DNA of 64,000 nt, taken from assembly GCF_003965815.1 (NCBI RefSeq), contig NZ_RXOE01000010.1, forward strand, positions 62,001 through 126,000, in the 5' to 3' direction. The translations under genes and the position numbers were made by a program. Origin of the DNA: Variovorax gossypii (lineage in GTDB: Bacteria; Pseudomonadota; Gammaproteobacteria; Burkholderiales; Burkholderiaceae_C). Positions 9,449 to 16,704 of this stretch are shown here, one piece after another. The notes beneath the pieces were generated by a model, which searched no databases, was not told the DNA's origin, and saw only the letters and a program-made list of their open reading frames with translations. How positions within the stretch are numbered: the first letter of the stretch is position 1; each line of letters starts with the position of its first letter.

Positions 9449-9880
9449 CTAGGCCCCATACGCCGCCTGCACCACCACCCCTCGCAGCGCCAGCCGCTTC
9501 TTCATCGACAGCACCGCCCGGTCCTTGCTCAGCAGCAGCGCCTTGTGCGCCACGGCCAGGTCGATGAAGACCTGGTCGTCGGGGTCGCTGCACACGCATG
9601 GCGCGCGCGGCGGGACGGCTTCCACCACGTGCACCCGCGCGTCGAAATCGGCGAGCACGGCCGGCGCCTGCAGTTCCCGCTGCGCCATGCGCCGGGCGAT
9701 CAGGGGGTAGCCCAGCACGCGTTCGAGTTCGGTGCGCATGGCGGCCGTGGCCAGCCAGCGCAGTTCGCCGGCGGCCAGGCGCGCGGTCAGCGGGCCCCAG
9801 GCCGGGTCCTCGAAGACCAGCAGGTCGAGCGCGATGTTGGTGTCGATGACGACAAGGCTGGCGGGTTCTGTCAACGTCAT
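9449..9880 (-). CDS. PIN-domain protein, putative toxin of COG1569 type
   Basis: A 143-residue PIN-like nuclease. The acidic cluster for metal binding is visible as VIDTNIALDLL near residue 13, ELERVLGYP in the middle, and CSDPDDQVFIDLA with SKDRAVL in the last third. PIN toxins cleave RNA in toxin-antitoxin pairs. No antitoxin-sized gene is adjacent: 9881-9994 holds nothing I can support, and the gene downstream is the unrelated tae4. It could be a solitary PIN protein. It lies at the edge of the lower-GC accessory patch but is itself GC-rich. Confidence 0.83.
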   Translation of the reverse strand: MTLTEPASLVVIDTNIALDLLVFEDPAWGPLTARLAAGELRWLATAAMRTELERVLGYPLIARRMAQRELQAPAVLADFDARVHVVEAVPPRAPCVCSDPDDQVFIDLAVAHKALLLSKDRAVLSMKKRLALRGVVVQAAYGA

Positions 9881-9994
9881 GGGATGTGCGGGGAATATCG
9901 CCGATGTTGCACCATCCGATGCCGCGGTCAGCCGCCCGTTAGCCGGGCCGACGACAATCGGACTTCGCCAAAACCAGCATCCCCGCCTTCCTTC

Positions 9995-10492
9995 ATGAAA
10001 CGCCTACCGCTGCTCTGCCTCGCCCTGCTCGCGTCCGTTGGCGCCCGGGCCGAGTGGCTGACGCTGGCGGGCACGCCCGGCGACGAGACCGCCAGCTATG
10101 TGCAGGTCGACCCGACCAGCGTCGAGGCCGACGGCTCGAAGCGCCTGGTGAGCCTGCGCATGAGCCTGCCGCAGGACCGCACCGGCCGCGACGGCATCAA
10201 GTACCGCTCCTTCCAGGCCCGGGCCAAGGTCGATTGCGATGCCCGCAGCGCGCGCTACGTGAACGTCAGCTACTTCGGGCATCCGAACTTCGTGGGCGAA
10301 CCGGTCGCGGTGAAGCACTACGAAGAAGAGGAAGACGTGCGCCCCGTGACGCTGGCCGGCGCACGCGACCTCGTCACGCGCACGATCAACGCGGCCTGCG
10401 CGGTGCGGCCGAAGGAAGCCAGGGAGCCGCAACAACAACAGCAGCCCAGGCCCGAGGGCGAACCGCCGCTCTCGCCGCTACCTGCGCGCTGA
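9995..10492 (+). CDS. Exported hypothetical protein, surface-adhesin-E-like
   Basis: A 165-residue protein with a clear signal peptide (MKRLPLLCLALLASVGARA, cleavage before EWLTL). The core YVQVDPTSVEADGSKRLVSLRM and KYRSFQARAKVDCDARSARY resembles the small periplasmic domain often annotated surface-adhesin protein E-like; function is unknown. The C-terminus is low-complexity, rich in Gln, Pro and Glu (five consecutive CAA/CAG-type codons). Its 3' end overlaps the convergent methyltransferase gene by 15 bp. Confidence 0.75.
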   Translation: MKRLPLLCLALLASVGARAEWLTLAGTPGDETASYVQVDPTSVEADGSKRLVSLRMSLPQDRTGRDGIKYRSFQARAKVDCDARSARYVNVSYFGHPNFVGEPVAVKHYEEEEDVRPVTLAGARDLVTRTINAACAVRPKEAREPQQQQQPRPEGEPPLSPLPAR

Positions 10493-11710
10493 GCCCGCGA
10501 CCATGTCGAAGCGGAACAGCCGGCATTCGATCGGGCCGTTCCACATCGGCACGCGGCGCGACTCCTTCAGGCGCATCAGCTTCGGCAGCTTCAGGTCGGG
10601 CGTGAGCACCCAGGCGGTCCAGCCGGCGTAGTTCTTCTTCCAGTGGGTGGCGAGTTGCGGGAAGAAGTCGCCGCCGTCTCCGTCGGTGGACTGCGCCGCC
10701 TCCCGCGCCCCGGGGCGCCCCGCGCCGGCCACGCCGCCCACGGCGATGCGCTCGCCGTACGGCGGGTTGAGCATGATCACGCCGCCTTCGGCCGGCGGCA
10801 TGCGCTGCAGCGCGTCGCCGCCGCGGAACTCGACGGCCTGCGCCACGCCGGCTCGCTCGGCGTTGCGCTGGGCGAAGTCGACCATGCGGTGCGACACGTC
10901 GGAGCCGAAGACCGCCGGGGCGCCGTCGCCGGCCACGGCCGCCTCGGCTTCCTGCCTGATGGCCGACCACACGTGCGCCTGGAACGGCAGCAGCTTCTCG
11001 AAGCCGAAGCGCCGCAGCGATCCGGCCGCGATGCCGCGCGCGATCTGCGCCGCCTCGATGGCGATGGTGCCGCTGCCGCAGCAGGGGTCGTACAGCGGCT
11101 GGTCCGCGACCTCGCCGGTCTCGGGGTTCCACCAGCCGCTGGCGGCCAGCATGGCGGCGGCCAGGGTCTCCTTCAGCGGGGCGTCGCCCTTGTCCTGGCG
11201 CCAGCCGCGCTTGAAGAGCGGCTCGCCGCTGGTGTCGATGTAGAGCGTGCAGGTGTCGGTGGTCAGGTGGGCGAACACGCGGCAGTCGGGCCACTGGGTC
11301 TCGATGCTCGGGCGCACGCCGTTGGCCTTGGCCCGGAAGCGGTCGGCAATGGCGTCCTTGATGCGCAGGGTGGCGAAGTTCAGGCTCTGCAGCGGGCTGT
11401 GCTGGGCGGTGGTCTCGATCTTGAAGGTCTGCTTCGGCGTGAACCAGATCTCCCAGGCCACGCCGCTGGCGATGCCGTAGAGGTCGTTCTCGTTGCGGTA
11501 GGGCCCGTGGGCCAGCTCGACCAGCACCCGCTGCGCGAGGCGGCTGTGCAGGTTGAGCTTCAGGCCGTCGCGCCAGTCGGCACGCACGCGCACGCCGCCG
11601 CGCAGGGAAAGCAGGTCCTGCCCGGCGCGGCCGGTCAGGGCGTGCACCTCCTGGGCGAGGAATTCCTCGACGCCGGCGGCGCAAGGCAGGAAAAAGGAGA
11701 GATCGTTCAC
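10478..11710 (-). CDS. THUMP-domain class I SAM-dependent RNA methyltransferase, RlmL N-half-like
   Basis: A 410-residue enzyme like the N-terminal half of E. coli RlmL, which makes m2G2445 in 23S rRNA. A ferredoxin-like/THUMP region (to about residue 165, with FFLPCAAGVEEFLAQEV) is followed by a Rossmann methyltransferase domain. DPCCGSGTIAIEAA is the SAM loop and MLNPPYGERI the NPPY catalytic motif. The C-terminal RlmK half is absent. It is divergent from the hybrid kinase gene at 11793 and its 3' end overlaps the preceding plus-strand gene. Confidence 0.9.
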   Translation of the reverse strand: MNDLSFFLPCAAGVEEFLAQEVHALTGRAGQDLLSLRGGVRVRADWRDGLKLNLHSRLAQRVLVELAHGPYRNENDLYGIASGVAWEIWFTPKQTFKIETTAQHSPLQSLNFATLRIKDAIADRFRAKANGVRPSIETQWPDCRVFAHLTTDTCTLYIDTSGEPLFKRGWRQDKGDAPLKETLAAAMLAASGWWNPETGEVADQPLYDPCCGSGTIAIEAAQIARGIAAGSLRRFGFEKLLPFQAHVWSAIRQEAEAAVAGDGAPAVFGSDVSHRMVDFAQRNAERAGVAQAVEFRGGDALQRMPPAEGGVIMLNPPYGERIAVGGVAGAGRPGAREAAQSTDGDGGDFFPQLATHWKKNYAGWTAWVLTPDLKLPKLMRLKESRRVPMWNGPIECRLFRFDMVAGSARR

Positions 11711-11792
11711 GGAAAGTAGGCCATCGGGAAGCCCGACTAGGGGACTCCATTGTCGCCGCGCTGCAACCCTTCTCTATATAGTCGATTCGCCG

Positions 11793-13598
11793 ATGACTCC
11801 CACCCCCGCATCTCCGCCAGCGCCGTCCCCCGCCGGCAACGGCAGCGACAGCTTCGCGATCCAGTGCGAAGTGCTGCGGCTGTCCATCAAGCCCATCGGA
11901 CCGGTGCTGCTGGTGCAGTACCTGCTGAACTGCGGCGTGGCGGCGCTCTTCGCCTGGCAGTTCTCGCTCGTGCGCGCGCTGGCGTGGATCGCGCTGATCA
12001 CCGGGGTGACGGCGATGCGGGGCTTCTTCCCGCAGCGGCTGCCCGAGCCCTTCACGCCCGCCAGCCTGCGCGAGGCGCAGCGCACCCATACGCTGCGCAC
12101 CGCCGTCTGGGAGCTGGCGCACGGGCTGGCCGGCGTGCTGCTGTTCAACCCCGCACGCGTCGACCTCCAACTGCTGCTGGGCGTGATCATCATGGGCATG
12201 ACGCTGTCGTCTGCCTTCTCGGTGTCGTTCTACACGCCGGCCACGCAGCTGGCGATCACGCTGCTGCTGGCGCCGATCATCGTCACCGGGCTCTGGCTGG
12301 GCGCCCCGGTGATGGCGGCGGTGGCCGTGATCGGGATCGGCCTGACCGCGATGATGTGGAAGCTGGTGGCCGAGCGCTCGCGCCAGCTCGAGGAAAACAT
12401 CGGCCTGCGGCTCAACGAGCACAGCCTGCGCGAACAGGCCCTGGCCGGCCTGCGCGCCTCCGAGCAGGCGCAGGCCGAGCGGCTGCGCTTCTTCTCGGCC
12501 GCCAACCACGACCTGCGCCAGCCGGTGATGGCGATCGGCCTGCAGGCCGAGGTGCTGCGCCACCAGCTGGACGACGGCGCGAGCATGGAGGCGGTGCAGC
12601 ACACGGTGGGTTCGCTGGCGCGGGCGCAGCAGGCGCTGGAAGGGCTGACCAACCAGCTGCTGGAAATCGGCCGCATCGAGGCCGCCGTCGACCCCCTGCG
12701 GCCCACCACCGTGGCGCTGGCGCCGCTGCTGCAGGAACTCGCGCGGCAGGCGGGCAACGGCCGGGTGCTGGTGCGCTGCCCGCCCGGCGCGATCGCCTGG
12801 AGCGACACGGTGTCGCTGCGCCGCGTGCTCGCCAACCTGGTCGACAACGCCGTCAAGTTCACGCCGCGCGGGCGCGTGCTGCTGGCGGTGCGCGCCCGCC
12901 GGCGCGACGGCGCCCGGGCCTGGCGCGTGGAGGTGCGCGACAGAGGCATCGGCATTCCGCCCGAGGCGCAGCAGCGCGTGTTCGACGACTTCGAGCAGAT
13001 CGGCAACGTCGAGCGCAACCTGCAGCGCGGCCATGGGCTGGGCCTGGCGATCGTGCGGCGGCTGGCGACGCAGCTCGGCATCGAGGTGTCGCTGCGCTCG
13101 GCGCCGGGACGGGGCTCGGTGTTCGGCTTCGAACTGCCCGCCGCGCCCGAGGGCGCACAGGCGACTGCTCAGCAACCCACCGCTCCGGCCGCAAAGGACG
13201 AGGGCGCCGGTGCAACGAGCACGCTGCGCCCCGGCCTCGCCGTGCTCGTGGTGGAAGACAACGCGGTGGTGGCCGACAGCCTCGCCGCGCTGCTGCGGCA
13301 ATGGGAAGTGGAGCCGCGCGTCTACGCCAGCGCCGCCGAGGCGCTGGCGCTGGCCGACCTGCACGCGCTCGACGCGGCGCTGTGCGACATCCGCCTGCCG
13401 GGCGCGCTCGACGGCATCGCGCTGGCCGCGAAGCTGCAGCAGCAGAAGCCCTCGCTGGCGATCGCGCTGATCTCCGCCGACATCACCGAAGCCACCCAGC
13501 GGCTGGCCGCCGAGCAGGGCTGGCGCGCGCTGCGCAAGCCGGTGCAGCCGGAGGAGCTGCGCCGGATGCTGCTGGGAGTGCAGCAGGCGCGCGGCTGA
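11793..13598 (+). CDS. Hybrid sensor histidine kinase/response regulator
   Basis: 601 residues. An N-terminal membrane region of about six helices (residues 30-195) has no large periplasmic loop. It is followed by a coiled coil, a HisKA domain with the H-box FFSAANHDLRQPV, and an HATPase domain (N-box NLVDNAVKFT, G1 RDRGIGIP, G2 GHGLGLAIVRRLA). A C-terminal receiver begins LAVLVVEDN, with the phosphoacceptor Asp in ALCDIRLPG and a conserved KP near the end. The stimulus is unknown. No separate output regulator lies beside it, so the target protein must be elsewhere. Confidence 0.92.
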   Translation: MTPTPASPPAPSPAGNGSDSFAIQCEVLRLSIKPIGPVLLVQYLLNCGVAALFAWQFSLVRALAWIALITGVTAMRGFFPQRLPEPFTPASLREAQRTHTLRTAVWELAHGLAGVLLFNPARVDLQLLLGVIIMGMTLSSAFSVSFYTPATQLAITLLLAPIIVTGLWLGAPVMAAVAVIGIGLTAMMWKLVAERSRQLEENIGLRLNEHSLREQALAGLRASEQAQAERLRFFSAANHDLRQPVMAIGLQAEVLRHQLDDGASMEAVQHTVGSLARAQQALEGLTNQLLEIGRIEAAVDPLRPTTVALAPLLQELARQAGNGRVLVRCPPGAIAWSDTVSLRRVLANLVDNAVKFTPRGRVLLAVRARRRDGARAWRVEVRDRGIGIPPEAQQRVFDDFEQIGNVERNLQRGHGLGLAIVRRLATQLGIEVSLRSAPGRGSVFGFELPAAPEGAQATAQQPTAPAAKDEGAGATSTLRPGLAVLVVEDNAVVADSLAALLRQWEVEPRVYASAAEALALADLHALDAALCDIRLPGALDGIALAAKLQQQKPSLAIALISADITEATQRLAAEQGWRALRKPVQPEELRRMLLGVQQARG

Positions 13599-13630
13599 CG
13601 CACCCGACCTACCTGACGCACCTGACGCGT
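13595..13630 (+). repeat. Short 9-bp degenerate tandem repeat
   Basis: Four 9-bp units run ctgacgcac, ccgacctac, ctgacgcac, ctgacgcgt from the end of the kinase gene into the spacer. Units 1 and 3 are identical. It may be slippage-derived; no function is evident. Confidence 0.5.
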
Positions 13631-13638
13631 GCTGGAGC

Positions 13639-13654
13639 TGGCACGGCCCGTGCT
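13639..13654 (+). promoter_or_regulatory. Candidate sigma-54 promoter of the cytochrome b561-yceI operon
   Basis: The sequence tggcacggcccgtgct matches the -24/-12 consensus TGGCACG-N4-TTGCW, with GG and GC exactly 10 bp apart and one mismatch in the TT. It lies 60 bp before the cytochrome b561 start. The GC-rich background makes chance matches possible. Confidence 0.35.
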
Positions 13655-13714
13655 GTCATCGCTTCCGGGATATGCTCCGCGCACACCGCGTACAGGCCGC
13701 CGTCCCCGCCCCCG

Positions 13715-14308
13715 ATGTCCACCGACACGCCTTCTTCCCCCCTCGCCACCGACCCGGCCGGCCTGCGCTACGACCTGTTCGCGATCGCGCTGCACTGGCT
13801 GCTCGCGGTGCTGATCGTCGGCTCCTTCGGCGTGGGGCTCTACATGACGGGCCTGCAGTTCTCCCCGCTGCGGCTGAAGATCTACAGCTGGCACAAGTGG
13901 GCGGGCATCACGATCCTCCTGCTGTCGGCATTGCGCCTGCTGTGGCGGCTCGGGCACCGCCCGCCGGCGCTGCCCGCGGGCATGTCGCGCCTGCAGCTGG
14001 CGAGCTACCGCGTCAGCCATGCGCTGATGTACCTGCTGTTCTTCGCGGTGCCGCTGTCCGGCTGGGCCTACAGCTCGGCCATGGGCATGCCCGTCGCGTG
14101 GTTCGGCGTGCTGCAGCTGCCCGACTTCGTGCCGGTCGACCACGACTTCGCCGAGGCGATGCTGCAGCCGCTGCACCGCAACTGCGCCTTCGTGCTGGCG
14201 GGCGTCACGCTGCTGCACGTGGCGGCGGTGCTCAAGCACCACTGGATCGACCGCGACGGTCTTCTGAAACGCATGTGGCCCGGGCCACGCCAGGAATCAG
14301 CTCGATGA
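13715..14308 (+). CDS. Cytochrome b561 family protein
   Basis: A 197-residue inner-membrane di-heme cytochrome with four predicted helices. Candidate heme histidines are in IALHWLLAVL, IYSWHKWAGI, YRVSHALMYLLFF and TLLHVAAVLKHH. It would pass electrons between the quinone pool and a periplasmic acceptor. Pairing with YceI proteins is frequent: cytochrome b561 and YceI are often co-transcribed and YceI binds isoprenoid quinone. The stop overlaps the start of the first yceI gene (ATGA at 14305-14308). Confidence 0.9.
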   Translation: MSTDTPSSPLATDPAGLRYDLFAIALHWLLAVLIVGSFGVGLYMTGLQFSPLRLKIYSWHKWAGITILLLSALRLLWRLGHRPPALPAGMSRLQLASYRVSHALMYLLFFAVPLSGWAYSSAMGMPVAWFGVLQLPDFVPVDHDFAEAMLQPLHRNCAFVLAGVTLLHVAAVLKHHWIDRDGLLKRMWPGPRQESAR

Positions 14309-14898
14309 CGATGAAGATGAAGTTCCCGTTGTTCACCCCGGTGCTGGCCCTGGCCCTGGTCATGGCGCTGCCGGCCGGCGCGGAGCCCCCGGCCGCCAGG
14401 CTCGTTGCCGACAAGAGCCAGATCGTGTTCGTCAGCAAGCAGATGGGCGTGCCGGTGGAAGGCACGTTCAAGAAGTTCGACGCGCAGGTCGCCTTCGACC
14501 CGAAGAAGCCCGAGGGCGGCAGCGTCGTGCTTCACATCGACACCGCCAGCGCGGGCTTCGGCATTCCCATGAGCGACGCCGAGCTGCCCAAGCAGCCGTG
14601 GTTCGACGCGGCGCACTTCCCGCAGGCGAGCTTCCAGTCGAGCGCCATCAAGGCGCTGGGCGAAGGCAGGTTCGAGATGGCGGGCAAGCTCACCATCAAG
14701 GGCACGTCCAGGTATGTGACGGTGCCCGTCAGCATCGCGCCGGCGCCCGGCGGCAACTACGCGGTGGCCACCGGAAGCCTTACGATCCAGCGGCTCGACT
14801 ACAAGGTGGGCGACGGCGAATGGACCGACACCTCGATGGTCGGCAACGAGGTGCAGGTGCGCTTCAGGTTCACGCTCGCGGGCCTCGGGCCGCTGTGA
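14305..14898 (+). CDS. YceI-family periplasmic isoprenoid-binding protein (first copy)
   Basis: 197 residues. A signal peptide (about residues 1-26, ending PAGA) precedes a lipocalin-like YceI domain with DKSQIVFVSKQMGVPVEGTF, WFDAAHFPQASFQS and GKLTIKGTSRYVTVPV. Family members bind polyisoprenoid quinones or lipids. It overlaps the cytochrome b561 gene by 4 bp and is followed by a second yceI gene 68 bp later. The two copies are not close duplicates: the second keeps the more canonical GxF..DGS and DxxxF motifs. Confidence 0.88.
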   Translation: MTMKMKFPLFTPVLALALVMALPAGAEPPAARLVADKSQIVFVSKQMGVPVEGTFKKFDAQVAFDPKKPEGGSVVLHIDTASAGFGIPMSDAELPKQPWFDAAHFPQASFQSSAIKALGEGRFEMAGKLTIKGTSRYVTVPVSIAPAPGGNYAVATGSLTIQRLDYKVGDGEWTDTSMVGNEVQVRFRFTLAGLGPL

Positions 14899-14966
14899 TC
14901 CGCTTCGCCCACCCGCCCGCCCTCCTTCATCGGTTTTTCTCTTTCATGCCCCACACGACCAACGCC

Positions 14967-15605
14967 ATGAAAAAGCTCCTTCTCACCGTGGCCCTGTCGG
15001 CCACCGTGTTCACCGGCGCCACGGCCCAGCAACAGCTGCCTTCCGAATTCGCGCCGGCGGCAGCCGCCAAGCCCGCGGGCGGGCCGGCGAAGAACGCCAA
15101 CTACGTGATCGACCCCACGCACACCTTCGTGATGTACGAGATGGGCCACTACGGCACCACCACCAACCGGGGCCGCTTCAGCACCAAGGACGGCTCGGTG
15201 CAGATCGACGGCACCGGCACCAGCGGCAAGGTCGACATCACGATGGACATCAGCTCCATCAATACCGGCGTCGACCTGCTCAACCGCCACGTGCAGAGCA
15301 AGGACTTCTTCAACGTGGCCGAGTTTCCGACCGGCCGCTTCGTGGCCGACCGCATCGAGTTCTCCGGCGACAAGGTGGTCGACGTGCCCGGCACGCTCAC
15401 GCTGATGGGCCAGACGAAGCCCGTGACGCTGAAGGCCGTGCGCTTCAACTGCTACCTGAGCCCGCTCATCAACCGCCAGGTGTGCGGCGGCGACTTCGAG
15501 ACCACCGTGGAGCGCAGCGACTGGGGCATCACCTGGGGGCTGAACTTCGGCTTCGAGAACAAGGTGAGGCTGCTGGTGCAGGTCGAAGCGGTCAACGTGC
15601 AATAA
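14967..15605 (+). CDS. YceI-family periplasmic protein (second copy)
   Basis: 212 residues. A signal peptide (MKKLLLTVALSATVFTGATA) and an Ala/Pro-rich spacer precede a typical YceI domain: YVIDPTHTFVMYEMGHYGTTT, LLNRHVQSKDFFNVAEFPTGRF, GTLTLMGQTKPVTL and CGGDFETTVERSDWGI. An ATG at 14946 is also in frame; I prefer 14967 because the signal peptide starts there. It is the third gene of the cytochrome b561 operon, and a 122-residue hypothetical gene follows after 10 bp. Confidence 0.9.
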   Translation: MKKLLLTVALSATVFTGATAQQQLPSEFAPAAAAKPAGGPAKNANYVIDPTHTFVMYEMGHYGTTTNRGRFSTKDGSVQIDGTGTSGKVDITMDISSINTGVDLLNRHVQSKDFFNVAEFPTGRFVADRIEFSGDKVVDVPGTLTLMGQTKPVTLKAVRFNCYLSPLINRQVCGGDFETTVERSDWGITWGLNFGFENKVRLLVQVEAVNVQ

Positions 15606-15615
15606 CAACGGGCTC

Positions 15616-15984
15616 ATGTTCATCCGGTTCGTGGTTGGAGGCGACGAGGAAGATCACCGGCAGCTCAGCGGGCTCGTCACCGAGACCCGCATCCTGCGAG
15701 ACAAGGGCGAATTCACGGCCGCGGAAGAAGAACGGCTCGAAGCGGTCTATGCATGGTTCAACGCGAATCTGCCCTGCCCTCCGTTTTCGAGCGCCGGCTG
15801 GTCGAGGAACGCCGTGGCCTGGTTCAAGGACGGCGCCACCGAGTCGATCCAGCAGATGCGCAGCCTCGCAGCACTTCTGATCCAGCATGACACCGCTGTC
15901 CGGATGCTTCGCTCGCGCAATCCCGGCAAGGTGCTCTACGAGGACCCGTTCCAGATCGTCGTCGAGGAATGGAAGAACCTGTGA
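15616..15984 (+). CDS. Conserved hypothetical protein, 122 aa
   Basis: A soluble protein beginning MFIRFVVGGDEEDHRQLSG and ending PGKVLYEDPFQIVVEEWKNL. In between are a Trp/Phe-rich stretch (YAWFNANLPCPPFSSAGWSRNAVAWF) and an arginine-rich helix. I recognise it as a scattered bacterial family without a known role. It begins 10 bp after the second yceI gene and so is probably the last gene of that operon, although it shares no obvious redox or lipid feature with it. Confidence 0.72.
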   Translation: MFIRFVVGGDEEDHRQLSGLVTETRILRDKGEFTAAEEERLEAVYAWFNANLPCPPFSSAGWSRNAVAWFKDGATESIQQMRSLAALLIQHDTAVRMLRSRNPGKVLYEDPFQIVVEEWKNL

Positions 15985-16031
15985 TGCAGCGAACCGGGCG
16001 AACTGCGCCCGGCGACAACCAAGGAACCTGA

Positions 16032-16691
16032 ATGATGGACACCACCCTCGCCCTTCTCGGCATCGCCGGCGCCATGACCGTGGGCGCGATGAGCCCCGGC
16101 CCCAGCTTCGTGATGGTGGCGCGCACCGCCGTGACCTCGCGCGCCGACGGCCTCGCGGCGGCGCTGGGCATGGGCGCCGGCGGGCTGGTCTTCGCGATCG
16201 CGGCGCTGGCGGGGCTGCAGGCGGCGTTTCTCGCGGTGCCGGCGCTGTACCTTGCGATCAAGGGGCTGGGCGGCGCATACCTCGTCTACCTCGGCTTTCG
16301 CATCTGGCGTGGCGCGCGGCAGCCGCTGGCCGTGGCGCAGGAGGCCACTGACCCTTCGCAGCGCCAGCAGCAAGGTCGGGGCCGAGGCAAGCGCACCTTC
16401 CTGCTGGGCCTAGCCACGCAGGTGAGCAACCCGAAGACGGCGGTGGTCTACGCCAGCATTTTCGCGGCCTTCCTGCCGCGCGAGGTGCCGCTGGTGCTGG
16501 CGCTGGCCGTGCCGGCGGTCATCTTCTGCATCGAGACGGGCTGGTATTCGATCGTCGCGCTGGCGCTGTCCTCGGCGGCGCCGCGCTCGGCCTACCTGCG
16601 CTACAAGGTCTGGATCGACCGCGCGGCAGGCGGCGTGATGGGCCTGCTGGGACTGCGGCTCGTGTGGTCGGCCGTGCGCGGCGGCCACTGA
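16032..16691 (+). CDS. LysE/RhtB-family amino acid exporter
   Basis: A 219-residue inner-membrane protein with about six helices. The family signature MTVGAMSPGPSFVMVARTAV is at the N-terminus, and GLATQVSNPKTAVVYASIFAAFLP follows the central hydrophilic loop. Members export amino acids, homoserine lactones or related metabolites; the substrate is not predictable here. No dedicated regulator adjoins it. It converges on the phospholipase D gene with a 13-bp gap. Confidence 0.9.
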   Translation: MMDTTLALLGIAGAMTVGAMSPGPSFVMVARTAVTSRADGLAAALGMGAGGLVFAIAALAGLQAAFLAVPALYLAIKGLGGAYLVYLGFRIWRGARQPLAVAQEATDPSQRQQQGRGRGKRTFLLGLATQVSNPKTAVVYASIFAAFLPREVPLVLALAVPAVIFCIETGWYSIVALALSSAAPRSAYLRYKVWIDRAAGGVMGLLGLRLVWSAVRGGH

Positions 16692-16704
16692 GCGGCGTCG
16701 AGGC

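Noticed and set aside
10386..13364. Long minus-strand open frame (992 codons) antisense to the hybrid kinase
   Set aside because: His/Arg/Gln-rich composition without motifs. The kinase in the opposite frame has every expected motif.
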